A DNA stretch of 64,000 nt from Bradyrhizobium sp. 132 (GTDB lineage Bacteria > Pseudomonadota > Alphaproteobacteria > Rhizobiales > Xanthobacteraceae): positions 1 through 64,000 of the forward strand of contig NZ_JADPKY010000018.1 in assembly GCF_023074185.1 (NCBI RefSeq), read 5' to 3'. The notes beneath the pieces were generated by a model. That model worked only from the letters and a program-made list of their open reading frames with translations. It ran no database searches and had not been told where the DNA came from. The translations under genes and the position numbers were made by a program. Shown in pieces: positions 28,111-35,573 of this stretch (the first letter of the stretch is position 1; each line of letters opens with the position of its first letter).

Positions 28111-28577
28111 TTTGCATCGAATCCCTTGTTGAGGGCTGCGCGCGGAATGGCGAGCACTTTGCCTCCTTCCAGCAGGCTCTTGAGCCCGGACAGGATCGCC
28201 GGCCAGCCATTGGAGACGGCCCCGAGATACTTCCCGCCTTCGATGAATCCGTCATGCAGCACGGTCAAACGGACGAGCGAGCCGAACGGCTCGAGCGTGA
28301 ACACGACGCGGGATATCGGCTCACCGCGCAGCTCCTCGTACTTCTGGTGCTTAAAGCTGTAGGACAGTCGCCGCGGCGGATCAGCCTCGAGGATCTCGCC
28401 GGAATCGGTGGTCTCGCCCTCCAGCAGGAGCGCGAAGGGAGAACCGACCTTCCAGTCCGACTGGACTTCGGCGCCGAACCAGTATCGCCTCGTGAATTCG
28501 CTCGACGTCAGAGCCTCCCACAGTGTCTCCGGAGTGGTCTCGATGTAGGTGACATAGACGAATTGCGGCTTACTCAT
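28107..28577 (-). CDS. SRPBCC (AHSA1-like) protein, first of a pair
   Basis: The 156-residue protein begins MSKPQFVYVTYIETTPETLW and carries the START-like fold with NGWPAILSGLKSLLEGGK near its C-terminus. It is the middle gene of an ArsR-SRPBCC-SRPBCC operon in which all junctions overlap, so all three are probably translationally coupled. A role in binding a hydrophobic small molecule is suggested by the fold, not shown. Confidence 0.85.
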   Translation of the reverse strand: MSKPQFVYVTYIETTPETLWEALTSSEFTRRYWFGAEVQSDWKVGSPFALLLEGETTDSGEILEADPPRRLSYSFKHQKYEELRGEPISRVVFTLEPFGSLVRLTVLHDGFIEGGKYLGAVSNGWPAILSGLKSLLEGGKVLAIPRAALNKGFDAK

Positions 28578-28884
28578 CGCGCTTCTCCAACTGGCGTTTC
28601 AACTCGCTCAGCGCGGCGAGCTTGCCGCGCTCGAATTTTTTGATCCAGCGTTCGCCGATCTGATGGATCGGCACCGGATTGAGGTAGTGTAGCTTCTCGC
28701 GGCCATGCCTGATGGTCGTGACCAGATTGGCCTCTTCCAGAATCACAAGGTGCTTGGTCACGGCCTGGCGCGTCATCGCGAGGTCTTCGCAGAGCTCGTT
28801 CAGCGTCTGGCCGTTCCTGGCGTGAAGCCTGTCGAGCAGCGACCGTCGTGACGCATCGGCGAGCGCTTTGAAGACGTCATCCAT
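28570..28884 (-). CDS. ArsR-family repressor with a leaderless-type promoter
   Basis: The 104-residue protein starts MDDVFKALADASRRSLLDRL and contains the winged HTH TLNELCEDLAMTRQAVTKHL. It lacks the metal-site CxC, like the ArsR proteins paired with SRPBCC genes. It overlaps the next gene by 8 nt. I took the ATG at 28884; a TTG six codons upstream lies inside the -10 element and is unlikely. The promoter at 28892-28921 puts the transcription start about one base before the ATG, so the mRNA appears leaderless. Confidence 0.88.
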   Translation of the reverse strand: MDDVFKALADASRRSLLDRLHARNGQTLNELCEDLAMTRQAVTKHLVILEEANLVTTIRHGREKLHYLNPVPIHQIGERWIKKFERGKLAALSELKRQLEKRDE

Positions 28885-28891
28885 GGCGGGG

Positions 28892-28921
28892 ATAATAGGC
28901 AACCAAACAGTTGCATGTCAA
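28892..28921 (-). promoter_or_regulatory. Sigma-70-like promoter of the ArsR/SRPBCC operon
   Basis: TTGACA (28921-28916) and TATTAT (28897-28892) are separated by 18 nt on the minus strand. Transcription would begin near 28885, next to the ATG at 28884. Confidence 0.7.
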
Positions 28922-28922
28922 G

Positions 28923-28964
28923 ATGGTGTCTTTGGCGCGCACAATGGTGTCTTTGGCGCGCACA
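28923..28964. repeat. Perfect 21-bp tandem duplication in a divergent promoter region
   Basis: Bases 28923-28943 are repeated exactly at 28944-28964. Each copy contains TTTGGCGCGCACA. The second copy supplies the apparent -35 (TTGGCG) of the exported LVIVD-protein gene, so the duplication gives two candidate -35 boxes. Confidence 0.85.
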
Positions 28965-28981
28965 AATGGCTGTGCTAGAAT
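28953..28981 (+). promoter_or_regulatory. Candidate promoter of the LVIVD-repeat operon
   Basis: TTGGCG at 28953-28958 and TAGAAT at 28976-28981 have a 17-nt spacer, 40 nt before the ATG at 29022. A GGGAGGA ribosome site follows. Confidence 0.55.
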
Positions 28982-29021
28982 CAAATCTCAGCCAACGTAG
29001 ATTGGTTCCGGGAGGACTTCG

Positions 29022-30467
29022 ATGTTCCGTTGCGTCTTGACTGCCGCAGGCCTCGTCCTTTTCGCCTGCAGCACCGCGGCACATGCGCAGAAGCAGACCA
29101 TCGGCGCGCCGCCCGAAGCTTCCAACATGAAGCTGGTCGGTGCGAGCGACCTCCAGGCGCGTAGCGCCTATCAGCCGACCATCCATCACCAGGGCGACCG
29201 CTGGATCGCCTATATCGGCCATCACGGCGGCACCGACGATGTGCCCGCTCCCGTCAATCCGATGACCGGGCAGGCCGAACCGAACGGCACCTCGATCGTC
29301 GACGTCACCGATCCCGCGCGCCCGAAATATTTGCGGCACCTGCCGGGACAGGAGGGCAAGTATGAATCCGGCGGCGCGCAAATGGTGCGCATCTGCGACG
29401 GCAAGTCGTTGCCGAAGGGCGATCCCAACGCCGTCTACATGCTGCGCACCTTCGGCAGCCAGGCGCATGAGATCTGGAACGTCGCCGATCCCGCAAGCCC
29501 GGTGCTCGTCACGCGCATCGACGGCCTGAAGGACACGCACAAGAGCTGGTGGGAGTGCGACACCGGCATTGCCTTCCTCGTCTCGGGCGCGCCGGACTGG
29601 CGCACGCGGCGCATGACGCAGGTCTATGATCTCAGCGATCCCGCGCATCCGCAGAAGATCAGGGATTTTGGCTTGCCCGGTCAGGAGCCCGGTTCGACCG
29701 GCGCGGTGCCCACCGAATTGCACGGGCCGATTTCGACGGGGCCGCAGGGCAATCGCGTCTATTTCGGCTACGGCACCAACAAGGGCGGCATCCTGCAGAT
29801 CGTCGATCGCGACAAGCTTTTGAACGGCCCGAAGGAGCCGACGCCGGACAATCTGCGCTATCCCGAGATTTCGCGCATGCCGATGTCGGCCTTCAACGGC
29901 GCGCATACCACGTTTCCGATGCTCGACATGCCGGTCGCGGAATTTGCCGAGGACAAGGACGGCAAGACCCGCGACATCGTCATGATCGTGGACGAGGCGA
30001 TTTTGAACGAATGCGGCGAGGCGCGGCAGATGGTGTGGTTCGCCGACGTCACCACCGAGACGCGGCCGATGATGATCTCGAGCTACACCGTGCCGGAGGC
30101 GAGCGGACAGTTCTGCCGGCGCGGCGGGCGCTTCGGCTCGCATTCGGCGAACGAGAGCATGGCGCCGGTCTATTACAAGAAGATGGCCTTCATCGCCTTC
30201 TTCAATGCCGGGGTGCGCGCGCTCGACATCCGCGATCCCTATCATCCAAAGGAAGTCGGTTACTTCGTTCCGTCGATCACGAGCGCGACCGACAAACGCT
30301 GCATTCCGATCGAGGGCGGCGAACGCTGCAAGGTCGCGATCCAGACCAACAATGTCGAGACCGATGATCGTGGCTACGTCTACATCGTCGATCGTGCCAA
30401 TACCGGCCTGCACATTCTCGAACTGACCGGACCGGCGCGCGCGGCCGCCGGTCTGCCGAAGACCTGA
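29022..30467 (+). CDS. Exported LVIVD-repeat (beta-propeller-like) protein
   Basis: The 481-residue protein has a signal peptide cleaved near AAHA-QKQT. Several LVIVD-like repeats follow (TSIVDVTDPARPKYLRHL, EIWNVADPASPVLVTRI, QVYDLSDPAHPQKIRDF, ALDIRDPYHPKEVGYF), each forming a propeller blade. Such proteins are periplasmic or surface exposed, with unknown function. A second exported protein starts 2 nt after the stop. A candidate promoter with a duplicated -35 region lies upstream. Confidence 0.8.
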   Translation: MFRCVLTAAGLVLFACSTAAHAQKQTIGAPPEASNMKLVGASDLQARSAYQPTIHHQGDRWIAYIGHHGGTDDVPAPVNPMTGQAEPNGTSIVDVTDPARPKYLRHLPGQEGKYESGGAQMVRICDGKSLPKGDPNAVYMLRTFGSQAHEIWNVADPASPVLVTRIDGLKDTHKSWWECDTGIAFLVSGAPDWRTRRMTQVYDLSDPAHPQKIRDFGLPGQEPGSTGAVPTELHGPISTGPQGNRVYFGYGTNKGGILQIVDRDKLLNGPKEPTPDNLRYPEISRMPMSAFNGAHTTFPMLDMPVAEFAEDKDGKTRDIVMIVDEAILNECGEARQMVWFADVTTETRPMMISSYTVPEASGQFCRRGGRFGSHSANESMAPVYYKKMAFIAFFNAGVRALDIRDPYHPKEVGYFVPSITSATDKRCIPIEGGERCKVAIQTNNVETDDRGYVYIVDRANTGLHILELTGPARAAAGLPKT

Positions 30468-30469
30468 CG

Positions 30470-31012
30470 ATGCGGCGCGGGGCGGCGATCGCAGCTGTGG
30501 TGTTTGCGCTCGGCGCGTCCGGTGTCGGGGCCTATCAGCTCGCGCCGGCACCGGCCGAAGAGACAGCGCGCTGGCGCGAGATCGCCTGGCCGTTCCCGCG
30601 CGACGGCTGGTCCGCCGGCCGCGCGTTTCGTTGCGATGGCGCCTGCGCCGGCGCTGAGCTGTACCTGCGCGCGAAACGCGGCTTCTGCAATTGCGACCGC
30701 GGTGTCGCTGACGACGACGAGGTGGATCGTGTCGCCGATATCGATCTGATCAGTCCGCGCTTTGCGGCCGTCGCGCCGGGTGAGGAAGTGGGCATCGGAG
30801 CGATGCACGGGCGTGCCAGGCGCTATGATCTGGATATGCCCGACGGCGCTCGTCATGCCGCAATCGGCATCGCCGTCTCGCGGCGCTGCGATCTTTTCGT
30901 TGCAGCGACGCAGGGACGTGGGGAAGCAGGCGTGATGCAGCGCGCGGCACTCGCGTTCCTCGAAACCCAGGAGATCAAGACGTGGGTGATGGCGGCGCTG
31001 GACGGAAAGTGA
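30470..31012 (+). CDS. Periplasmic hypothetical protein downstream of the LVIVD protein
   Basis: The 180-residue product begins with a signal peptide (GAAIAAVVFALGASGVGAYQ). The mature part has Cys in FRCDGACAGAELYL and GFCNCDRGVADDDE, so two disulfides are likely, and a C-terminal helix WVMAALDGK. It follows the LVIVD gene after 2 nt and is surely in its operon. The two may form a complex in the periplasm. I do not recognise the family. Confidence 0.65.
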   Translation: MRRGAAIAAVVFALGASGVGAYQLAPAPAEETARWREIAWPFPRDGWSAGRAFRCDGACAGAELYLRAKRGFCNCDRGVADDDEVDRVADIDLISPRFAAVAPGEEVGIGAMHGRARRYDLDMPDGARHAAIGIAVSRRCDLFVAATQGRGEAGVMQRAALAFLETQEIKTWVMAALDGK

Positions 31013-31060
31013 GTGCCATGCATTAATGCCGCAAACTGCCCTCAGCGAGTCCTCCCCACG

Positions 31061-31678
31061 ATGTCTATGCAAGCCTATTTCGCCTTCGTCGCCGCCTGCA
31101 TTGCGCTGGCGCTGCTGCCGGGTCCCATCGTCACCCTCGTCATCGCCAATGGCCTGCGCCACGGCACGCGTGCGGCGCTGACCAATGTCGCCGGCGCGCA
31201 AGTAGGCCTCGCCATCGTCATCGGCATCGTCGCGGTCGGTCTGACCTCGCTGATGGCGACCATGGGCTACTGGTTCGACTGGGTTCGCTTTGCCGGTGCC
31301 GCCTATCTGATCTGGCTCGGTGTCAAGCTGATCTGGGCGCCGGTCGAGGGCGTCAATGTCGACCAGCCGCCGGCGCCGCCGCGCGGCGGGTTCTTCCTGC
31401 AAGGTTTCCTGGTGCTGTTGTCGAACCCAAAGGTGCTGATCTTCTTCGGCGCCTTCATTCCTCAGTTCATGGACATGAACCGCGACCACTTCCCGCAGGT
31501 CGCGCTGTTGGGGGCGACTTTCATGGTCACCGCTGCGATGACGGATGCGCTCTACGCCATCGCGGCCGGGCGCGCCCGGAAATTCTTCTCGGCCCGCCGC
31601 ACGCGGCTGATGTCGCGCGTCTCCGGCGGCTTCATGATCGGCGGCGGCATCTGGCTGGCGCTGACCAGGGCGAAATAG
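31061..31678 (+). CDS. LysE/RhtB-family amino-acid exporter
   Basis: The 205-residue inner-membrane protein has six spans and the family motif LALLPGPIVTLVIANGLRHG in the first loop. The mid-protein FLVLLSNPKVLIFFGAFIPQ is also diagnostic. It likely exports an amino acid or homoserine-lactone-like compound. I chose the ATG at 31061 because the family begins just before the first span; an upstream start at 31013 adds Cys-rich residues without support. It is the last gene in its direction before a convergent gene. Confidence 0.88.
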   Translation: MSMQAYFAFVAACIALALLPGPIVTLVIANGLRHGTRAALTNVAGAQVGLAIVIGIVAVGLTSLMATMGYWFDWVRFAGAAYLIWLGVKLIWAPVEGVNVDQPPAPPRGGFFLQGFLVLLSNPKVLIFFGAFIPQFMDMNRDHFPQVALLGATFMVTAAMTDALYAIAAGRARKFFSARRTRLMSRVSGGFMIGGGIWLALTRAK

Positions 31679-31759
31679 CTCCATCGGGCCGGTTGGCCCT
31701 GAACCCTTTGCGGCGGCGATACGCATCTCGATCGGCGAGGATATCGTTGCGACGCGGGG

Positions 31760-32566
31760 CTAATCGACCAGCCGCTCCGCCCTCAGCTCCACCTCGATCT
31801 CCGCAAAAATCCTTGCCAGCCGCTCGGCCCATTGTTGCTGGCCGGATTGGTCGGCAATGAGGTCCTGGCGGATCTCGATGCCGGTGTTGACGAGGCCGCG
31901 GGCCTCGCCGTGAACAGGGATGGTGTAGTCGGTGAGGTCGCTCACTGCATAGGGCTCGTTGTCGCCGACGACGAGATCGCTCTGGCTGCGCAGGTGCCTG
32001 AGCAGCAGATGCGGCAGCATGGTGTCGCGATTATACAGCGCGCCGATGTGCCAGGGACGGGCGACGCCGGCATAGACCGGCGTGAAGCTGTGCAGCGACA
32101 CCAGCACCGTCGGCCGCTTGTCGTGCAGGCGGCGGTCGATCGCGGCATCGATACGGTGATGATAGGGCTCAAAAATCTCGCGGTGCCTCGCGGCGCGCTC
32201 GCCCTCGGAGATGCCTTCGTTGCGCGGAATCGCGGTCGCTTCGGAAATGACGGGGATCGAGCTGACGGCGGCTGGCGGGCGGTTGCAATCGATCACCAGC
32301 CGCGAATAGCGCTGCGCGATCAGATGTGCGTCGAGCATTTTTGCCAGCCGATCGGCGACGCCGGCGATGCCGATGTCCCAGGCGATGTGCCGCGTCAGCT
32401 CGGCCTCAGTGACGCCGAGGTCGCCGAGCGCGCGCGGCAAAATCCGTCCGTAGTGATCCGAAGTGAGCAAAAACGGCGATGTCGCTTGCGCATTCACCTC
32501 ATGCACTGGCGGAATGTCACCCCCGCCGAGGAGTTGATCGGTCGTGTTGATTGTGTCTAAAGCCAT
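31760..32566 (-). CDS. N-formylglutamate amidohydrolase-family protein
   Basis: The 268-residue protein has SPFLLTSDHYGRILPRALGD near its N-terminus, RLVIDCNRP in the middle and VSLHSFTPVY toward the C-terminus, the metal-ligand blocks of the FGase/HutG-like family. HutG cleaves N-formylglutamate in histidine breakdown, but no other hut gene is near, so this may be a paralog acting on another N-acyl amino acid. It is divergent from a transglutaminase gene, 92 nt away. Confidence 0.82.
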   Translation of the reverse strand: MALDTINTTDQLLGGGDIPPVHEVNAQATSPFLLTSDHYGRILPRALGDLGVTEAELTRHIAWDIGIAGVADRLAKMLDAHLIAQRYSRLVIDCNRPPAAVSSIPVISEATAIPRNEGISEGERAARHREIFEPYHHRIDAAIDRRLHDKRPTVLVSLHSFTPVYAGVARPWHIGALYNRDTMLPHLLLRHLRSQSDLVVGDNEPYAVSDLTDYTIPVHGEARGLVNTGIEIRQDLIADQSGQQQWAERLARIFAEIEVELRAERLVD

Positions 32567-32658
32567 CCAGATTGCCTATGGAAAAAGCAGTCACCCCGAA
32601 AAATCGGACGGGAATCGCTATAGATTGGTCCGCCTGACATCACCATGATTGCCTGACG

Positions 32659-33570
32659 ATGCCGCTGCTGACGATTCATCACAAGACCAAATATCGCTAC
32701 AAGCGCCCGGTGGCGTTCGGCGAGCACAGGATCATGCTGCGTCCGCGCGACGGGCACGATCTGCGCGTGCTCGATTCTCAGCTCGAGATTTCGCCGGAGC
32801 CGATGTCGCTGCGCTGGATCCACGACGTGTTCGGCAATTCGGTCGCGATCGCCGATTTCGACGAGCGCACGGATTGCCTGACCTTCGATTGGTCCGTCAC
32901 CGTCGAACACAATCCGGTGGAGGAGTTCGCGCTGACGGCGGACGATGCGGCCTACTTCTACCCGTTCGTCTATGGCGACGAGGAATATCCCGATCTGGTC
33001 CAGTACACGACGCCGCACTATGCCGATCCCGATGGCGAGCTCTCGGAATGGGCGCGCGGCTTTCTCGACGAGGACGCGCCGACGCCGACCTTCAAGATCC
33101 TGAGCGGCATGACGCACGCCATCCGCAAGCAGTTCAAGTACCGCAACCGCCACGAGCCCGGCACCCAGCATCCGCTCGACACCTTGCAGTCCGGCACCGG
33201 CACCTGTCGCGATTATGCGCTGTTCATGATCGAGGCGCTGCGCCGGCTCGGCATCGCCGCGCGCTTCGTTTCCGGCTACATCTTCGTGCCTGAAAACATC
33301 GCGCAACGTCATGTCGGCGGCGGCTCGACGCATGCTTGGGTGCAGGTCTATCTGCCGACCGCGGGCTGGATCGAGTTCGATCCGACCAACGGCATCGTCG
33401 GCACCCGCGACCTCATCCGCGTTGCGGTCGCCCGCGACCCGCGCCAGGCGATCCCGCTGCACGGCACCTATATCGGCTCGCAGGACGTCTTCGACGTCAT
33501 GGAAGTGAACATCAGGGTGGTGTCGGACGAACAGTGCAGCGGCCGGGAGCTGAAGGCGGAGGTTTCGTAG
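32659..33570 (+). CDS. Transglutaminase-like cysteine protein with intact triad
   Basis: The 303-residue protein has the bacterial transglutaminase N-terminal beta domain (LLTIHHKTKYRYKRPVAFGE) and a core with Cys 183 (GTGTCRDYALFM), His 225 (STHAWVQVYLP) and Asp 241 (FDPTNG). It has no signal peptide. Such proteins are thought to cleave or link amide bonds; their substrates are unknown. It is divergent from the FGase-like gene and followed 45 nt later by a gamma-glutamylcyclotransferase-like gene. Confidence 0.88.
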   Translation: MPLLTIHHKTKYRYKRPVAFGEHRIMLRPRDGHDLRVLDSQLEISPEPMSLRWIHDVFGNSVAIADFDERTDCLTFDWSVTVEHNPVEEFALTADDAAYFYPFVYGDEEYPDLVQYTTPHYADPDGELSEWARGFLDEDAPTPTFKILSGMTHAIRKQFKYRNRHEPGTQHPLDTLQSGTGTCRDYALFMIEALRRLGIAARFVSGYIFVPENIAQRHVGGGSTHAWVQVYLPTAGWIEFDPTNGIVGTRDLIRVAVARDPRQAIPLHGTYIGSQDVFDVMEVNIRVVSDEQCSGRELKAEVS

Positions 33571-33615
33571 GTCTACTGCGATTTGCACGCTGCTGATTGA
33601 CGGTTATAGAAGGCC

Positions 33616-34014
33616 ATGACCTCCGATCGTCTTTTCGTTTACGGCACGCTGATGCGCGGCTTCGACCATCCGATGGCGCGGCTGCTTGCGGGCCACGCGG
33701 ATTTCCTGAGTGAAGCGACCTGCCGCGGCCGGCTCATCCTGGTGAAGCATTATCCTGGGCTGTTGCTGTCGGATGCGGCCTCGGACGTCGTCCACGGCGA
33801 GCTTTTTCGCCTTCACGTGCCCGACGAGCTGTTGAGCGAGCTCGACATGTACGAGGCCTGCGGCGAGGGCTTTCCGGAGCCGACCGAATATCTGCGCAAG
33901 CTGGTCGAGGTGACAGGCGCGGACGGCGCGACTGCACCGGCCTGGACCTACATCTACAACTGGCCGGCCACCGATCTGCCGCGCATCGAGACCGGCCGCT
34001 TCCTCGGCCACTAA
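33616..34014 (+). CDS. Gamma-glutamylcyclotransferase-like (GGCT/AIG2) protein
   Basis: The 132-residue protein begins with the YGTLMRG glycine loop (RLFVYGTLMRGFDHP), which binds the substrate alpha-amino acid part, and has the acidic catalytic region ELDMYEACGEGFPEPTEYLR. The fold converts gamma-glutamyl compounds to 5-oxoproline. Its 3' end overlaps that of the convergent Cld-like gene by 4 nt. Confidence 0.85.
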   Translation: MTSDRLFVYGTLMRGFDHPMARLLAGHADFLSEATCRGRLILVKHYPGLLLSDAASDVVHGELFRLHVPDELLSELDMYEACGEGFPEPTEYLRKLVEVTGADGATAPAWTYIYNWPATDLPRIETGRFLGH

Positions 34015-34574
34015 GCCGACAGCACTTCCTTCACCGCGCGCACGTCCACCTCGCGCTCGACATAGGTCCACTCCTCGGTTCGCCTGAGCATCGCGACCAG
34101 CTCCTCGAACAGCGAGGCGTGCGCGGGCGCGAATTCGAACCAGGTCAGGAAATCGAACGGCCCGCCGAGGTCGCGGCTATGATAGAGCTGGCGCGCAATC
34201 GCAGGCAGGAAGCGCAGGCTGCTCGCGATGTGGTGCGATTTGTCTTCGAAGATCCTGCGGCGCTCTTCCTGGGTCAACTCCCACCAGGCCTGCGACTTGC
34301 GGATCGGGATCAGCGCCGCGCTGGTTGCTTCCAGGCGGCCGAGGCCGGCCTGCACGGACGTGAGCTGCTGCTGTTCGGCGCGCTCGGTGTAGCGCAGCGT
34401 GCTCGCGACGCCGACCAGCCGCCAGGCATTGCGCGAGGGCACCAGCGGCAACGAGATGGCCTCGCTATCGGTGACCGACAGCGCCGGCATGAAGGCGAGG
34501 GGCTCGCCCGTCACGGGCGAAATCGAGGTGATGCGCCATCCCCCGCTCTGGCCGCCTCGAAAGGTCCTGAACAT
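34011..34574 (-). CDS. Chlorite-dismutase-family (Cld-like) heme protein, short type
   Basis: The 187-residue protein matches the short Cld group: LPAIARQLYHSRDLGGPFDF carries the likely heme-ligand His and leads into LTWFEFAPAHASLFEELV, and the C-terminus is EEWTYVEREVDVR. True Cld turns chlorite into chloride and oxygen, but many relatives act in heme metabolism or have other roles. The short form is known from nitrite oxidisers related to Bradyrhizobium. Activity here is unproven, as I cannot place the distal Arg with certainty. Confidence 0.75.
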   Translation of the reverse strand: MFRTFRGGQSGGWRITSISPVTGEPLAFMPALSVTDSEAISLPLVPSRNAWRLVGVASTLRYTERAEQQQLTSVQAGLGRLEATSAALIPIRKSQAWWELTQEERRRIFEDKSHHIASSLRFLPAIARQLYHSRDLGGPFDFLTWFEFAPAHASLFEELVAMLRRTEEWTYVEREVDVRAVKEVLSA

Positions 34575-34620
34575 GTCTCATGGAAGCGTGGAACCGGGTC
34601 GGGTTCAAGTGGCTCGTCAT

Positions 34621-34650
34621 TATCTCTACGGGATTTATCTCTACGGGATT
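34621..34650. repeat. Two perfect 15-bp tandem copies after brnA
   Basis: TATCTCTACGGGATT occurs at 34621-34635 and again at 34636-34650, directly after the brnA stop in the transcribed direction. It is outside any gene. Confidence 0.8.
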
Positions 34651-34658
34651 TGCCCGGA

Positions 34659-34958
34659 TCAGGCCCGCTTCTTCGGCTTCGACTTCTGTTCCATGTAGGA
34701 GCGCAGCACCGCATTCATGCGCCGCTGATAGCCCTCGCCATCGCGCTTGAAGAAGTCGAGCACATCCTCGTCGACGCGGATGGAGATGGCCTTTTTTTTC
34801 GGCGGTATCACCAGCACGGCATCCGACCAATCGATGTCAATCGGCGCTGCGTCGGGATCATTGGCGACGGCCTTGGCGATGTCCTCGTCGGTCAGTGCGT
34901 CGACGCGGGCCCAGTCAGTCTTGCCCTTCCTTGGGTAGTCCCTTGAAACGGTTATAAT
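34659..34958 (-). CDS. brnA: BrnA-type antitoxin, start codon unusual
   Basis: The frame reads IITVSRDYPRKGKTDWARVD, then DEDIAKAVANDPDAAPIDID, a ribbon-helix-helix part (KKAISIRVDEDVLDFFKRDG) and a basic tail (MEQKSKPKKRA). This is the BrnA pattern: it binds BrnT and represses the operon. No ATG, GTG or TTG occurs in frame near the expected start. The listed start is an ATT at 34958 preceded by GAAAGA; ACG at 34973 is another option. The gene overlaps the end of brnT by 44 nt in the +1 frame. Confidence 0.75.
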   Translation of the reverse strand: MITVSRDYPRKGKTDWARVDALTDEDIAKAVANDPDAAPIDIDWSDAVLVIPPKKKAISIRVDEDVLDFFKRDGEGYQRRMNAVLRSYMEQKSKPKKRA

Positions 34959-35241
34959 ATTTCTTTCGTTCGTCTTCGCGCGCGCGCCGGACCGAGATGA
35001 ACCGGCAGACCGCCCCGCGGATCGCGCAGACTGCCGCGACTTCCCGCCCGGCGACGTAACCGAAGATTTGGTACCTGACTTCGTCATTGCGATCCGACCG
35101 GCGGATGAAGGTGTAGCCGTCGAGAATTCCGCGCGCGTCCTCGAAGTCGATTCCGTGAATCCGCAGGTTGGACGCGCGCTTCTTCGGATCCCATCCAAAG
35201 TCGCGAACGCCTGCGAACAGCAGCTGCAAGTCTTCCGTCAT
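34915..35241 (-). CDS. brnT: BrnT-type ribonuclease toxin
   Basis: The 108-residue protein has the BrnT core: FGWDPKKRASNLRIHGIDFE, then VCRFISVRRAREDERKKYYN at the C-terminus with the Arg-rich motif. BrnT toxins are RelE-like ribonucleases that block translation until bound by BrnA. Toxin-first order with an overlapping antitoxin is normal for this family. The upstream 332-nt gap holds a perfect TGTATATACA palindrome (35328-35337) that could be the operator. Confidence 0.88.
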   Translation of the reverse strand: MTEDLQLLFAGVRDFGWDPKKRASNLRIHGIDFEDARGILDGYTFIRRSDRNDEVRYQIFGYVAGREVAAVCAIRGAVCRFISVRRAREDERKKYYNRFKGLPKEGQD

Positions 35242-35573
35242 GGCAAATCATCCAAATGACACCGCATCTTGCCGCGCATGAGGTTTGCTATGACGTCTGA
35301 AGCCGTAGCCGCGACTTCATCGTTTTCTGTATATACAAACGTAATCGTCGGATGTCAACGATTTCGGATTCCACTGGAAAAGCCAAAATCTGTTTGCTCG
35401 TCGAGAGCAGTCTAGGGTTCCGGGTGGGCATTCCTTTGCGTGAGAGATTTTCTGCCCTGTGCATAGGTCGAATAACCTGCATAACCCGGAGAAACCTGAC
35501 TTCTAGCCCTGTCGCACCTATATCCCTGATCCTTCACCCTGACTCATGCTGATTCGCGCTAGACCCAGAGCCC
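35242..35573. other. Divergent intergenic region between brnT and dnaG
   Basis: No gene is seen in 332 nt. The left half is A+T-rich around 35316-35345 with TGTATATACA at 35328-35337, a likely BrnA operator and promoter. The right half must hold the dnaG promoter, which I cannot place with confidence. Confidence 0.55.

Noticed and set aside
30535-31726. Minus-strand ORFs antisense to the exported hypothetical and LysE genes
   Set aside because: Shadow composition; the plus-strand genes have signal peptide and membrane spans.
34659-35198. BrnA frame extended to an ATG at 35198 (179 residues)
   Set aside because: The extra 80 residues overlap almost all of brnT in another frame and are Ser/Arg shadow.
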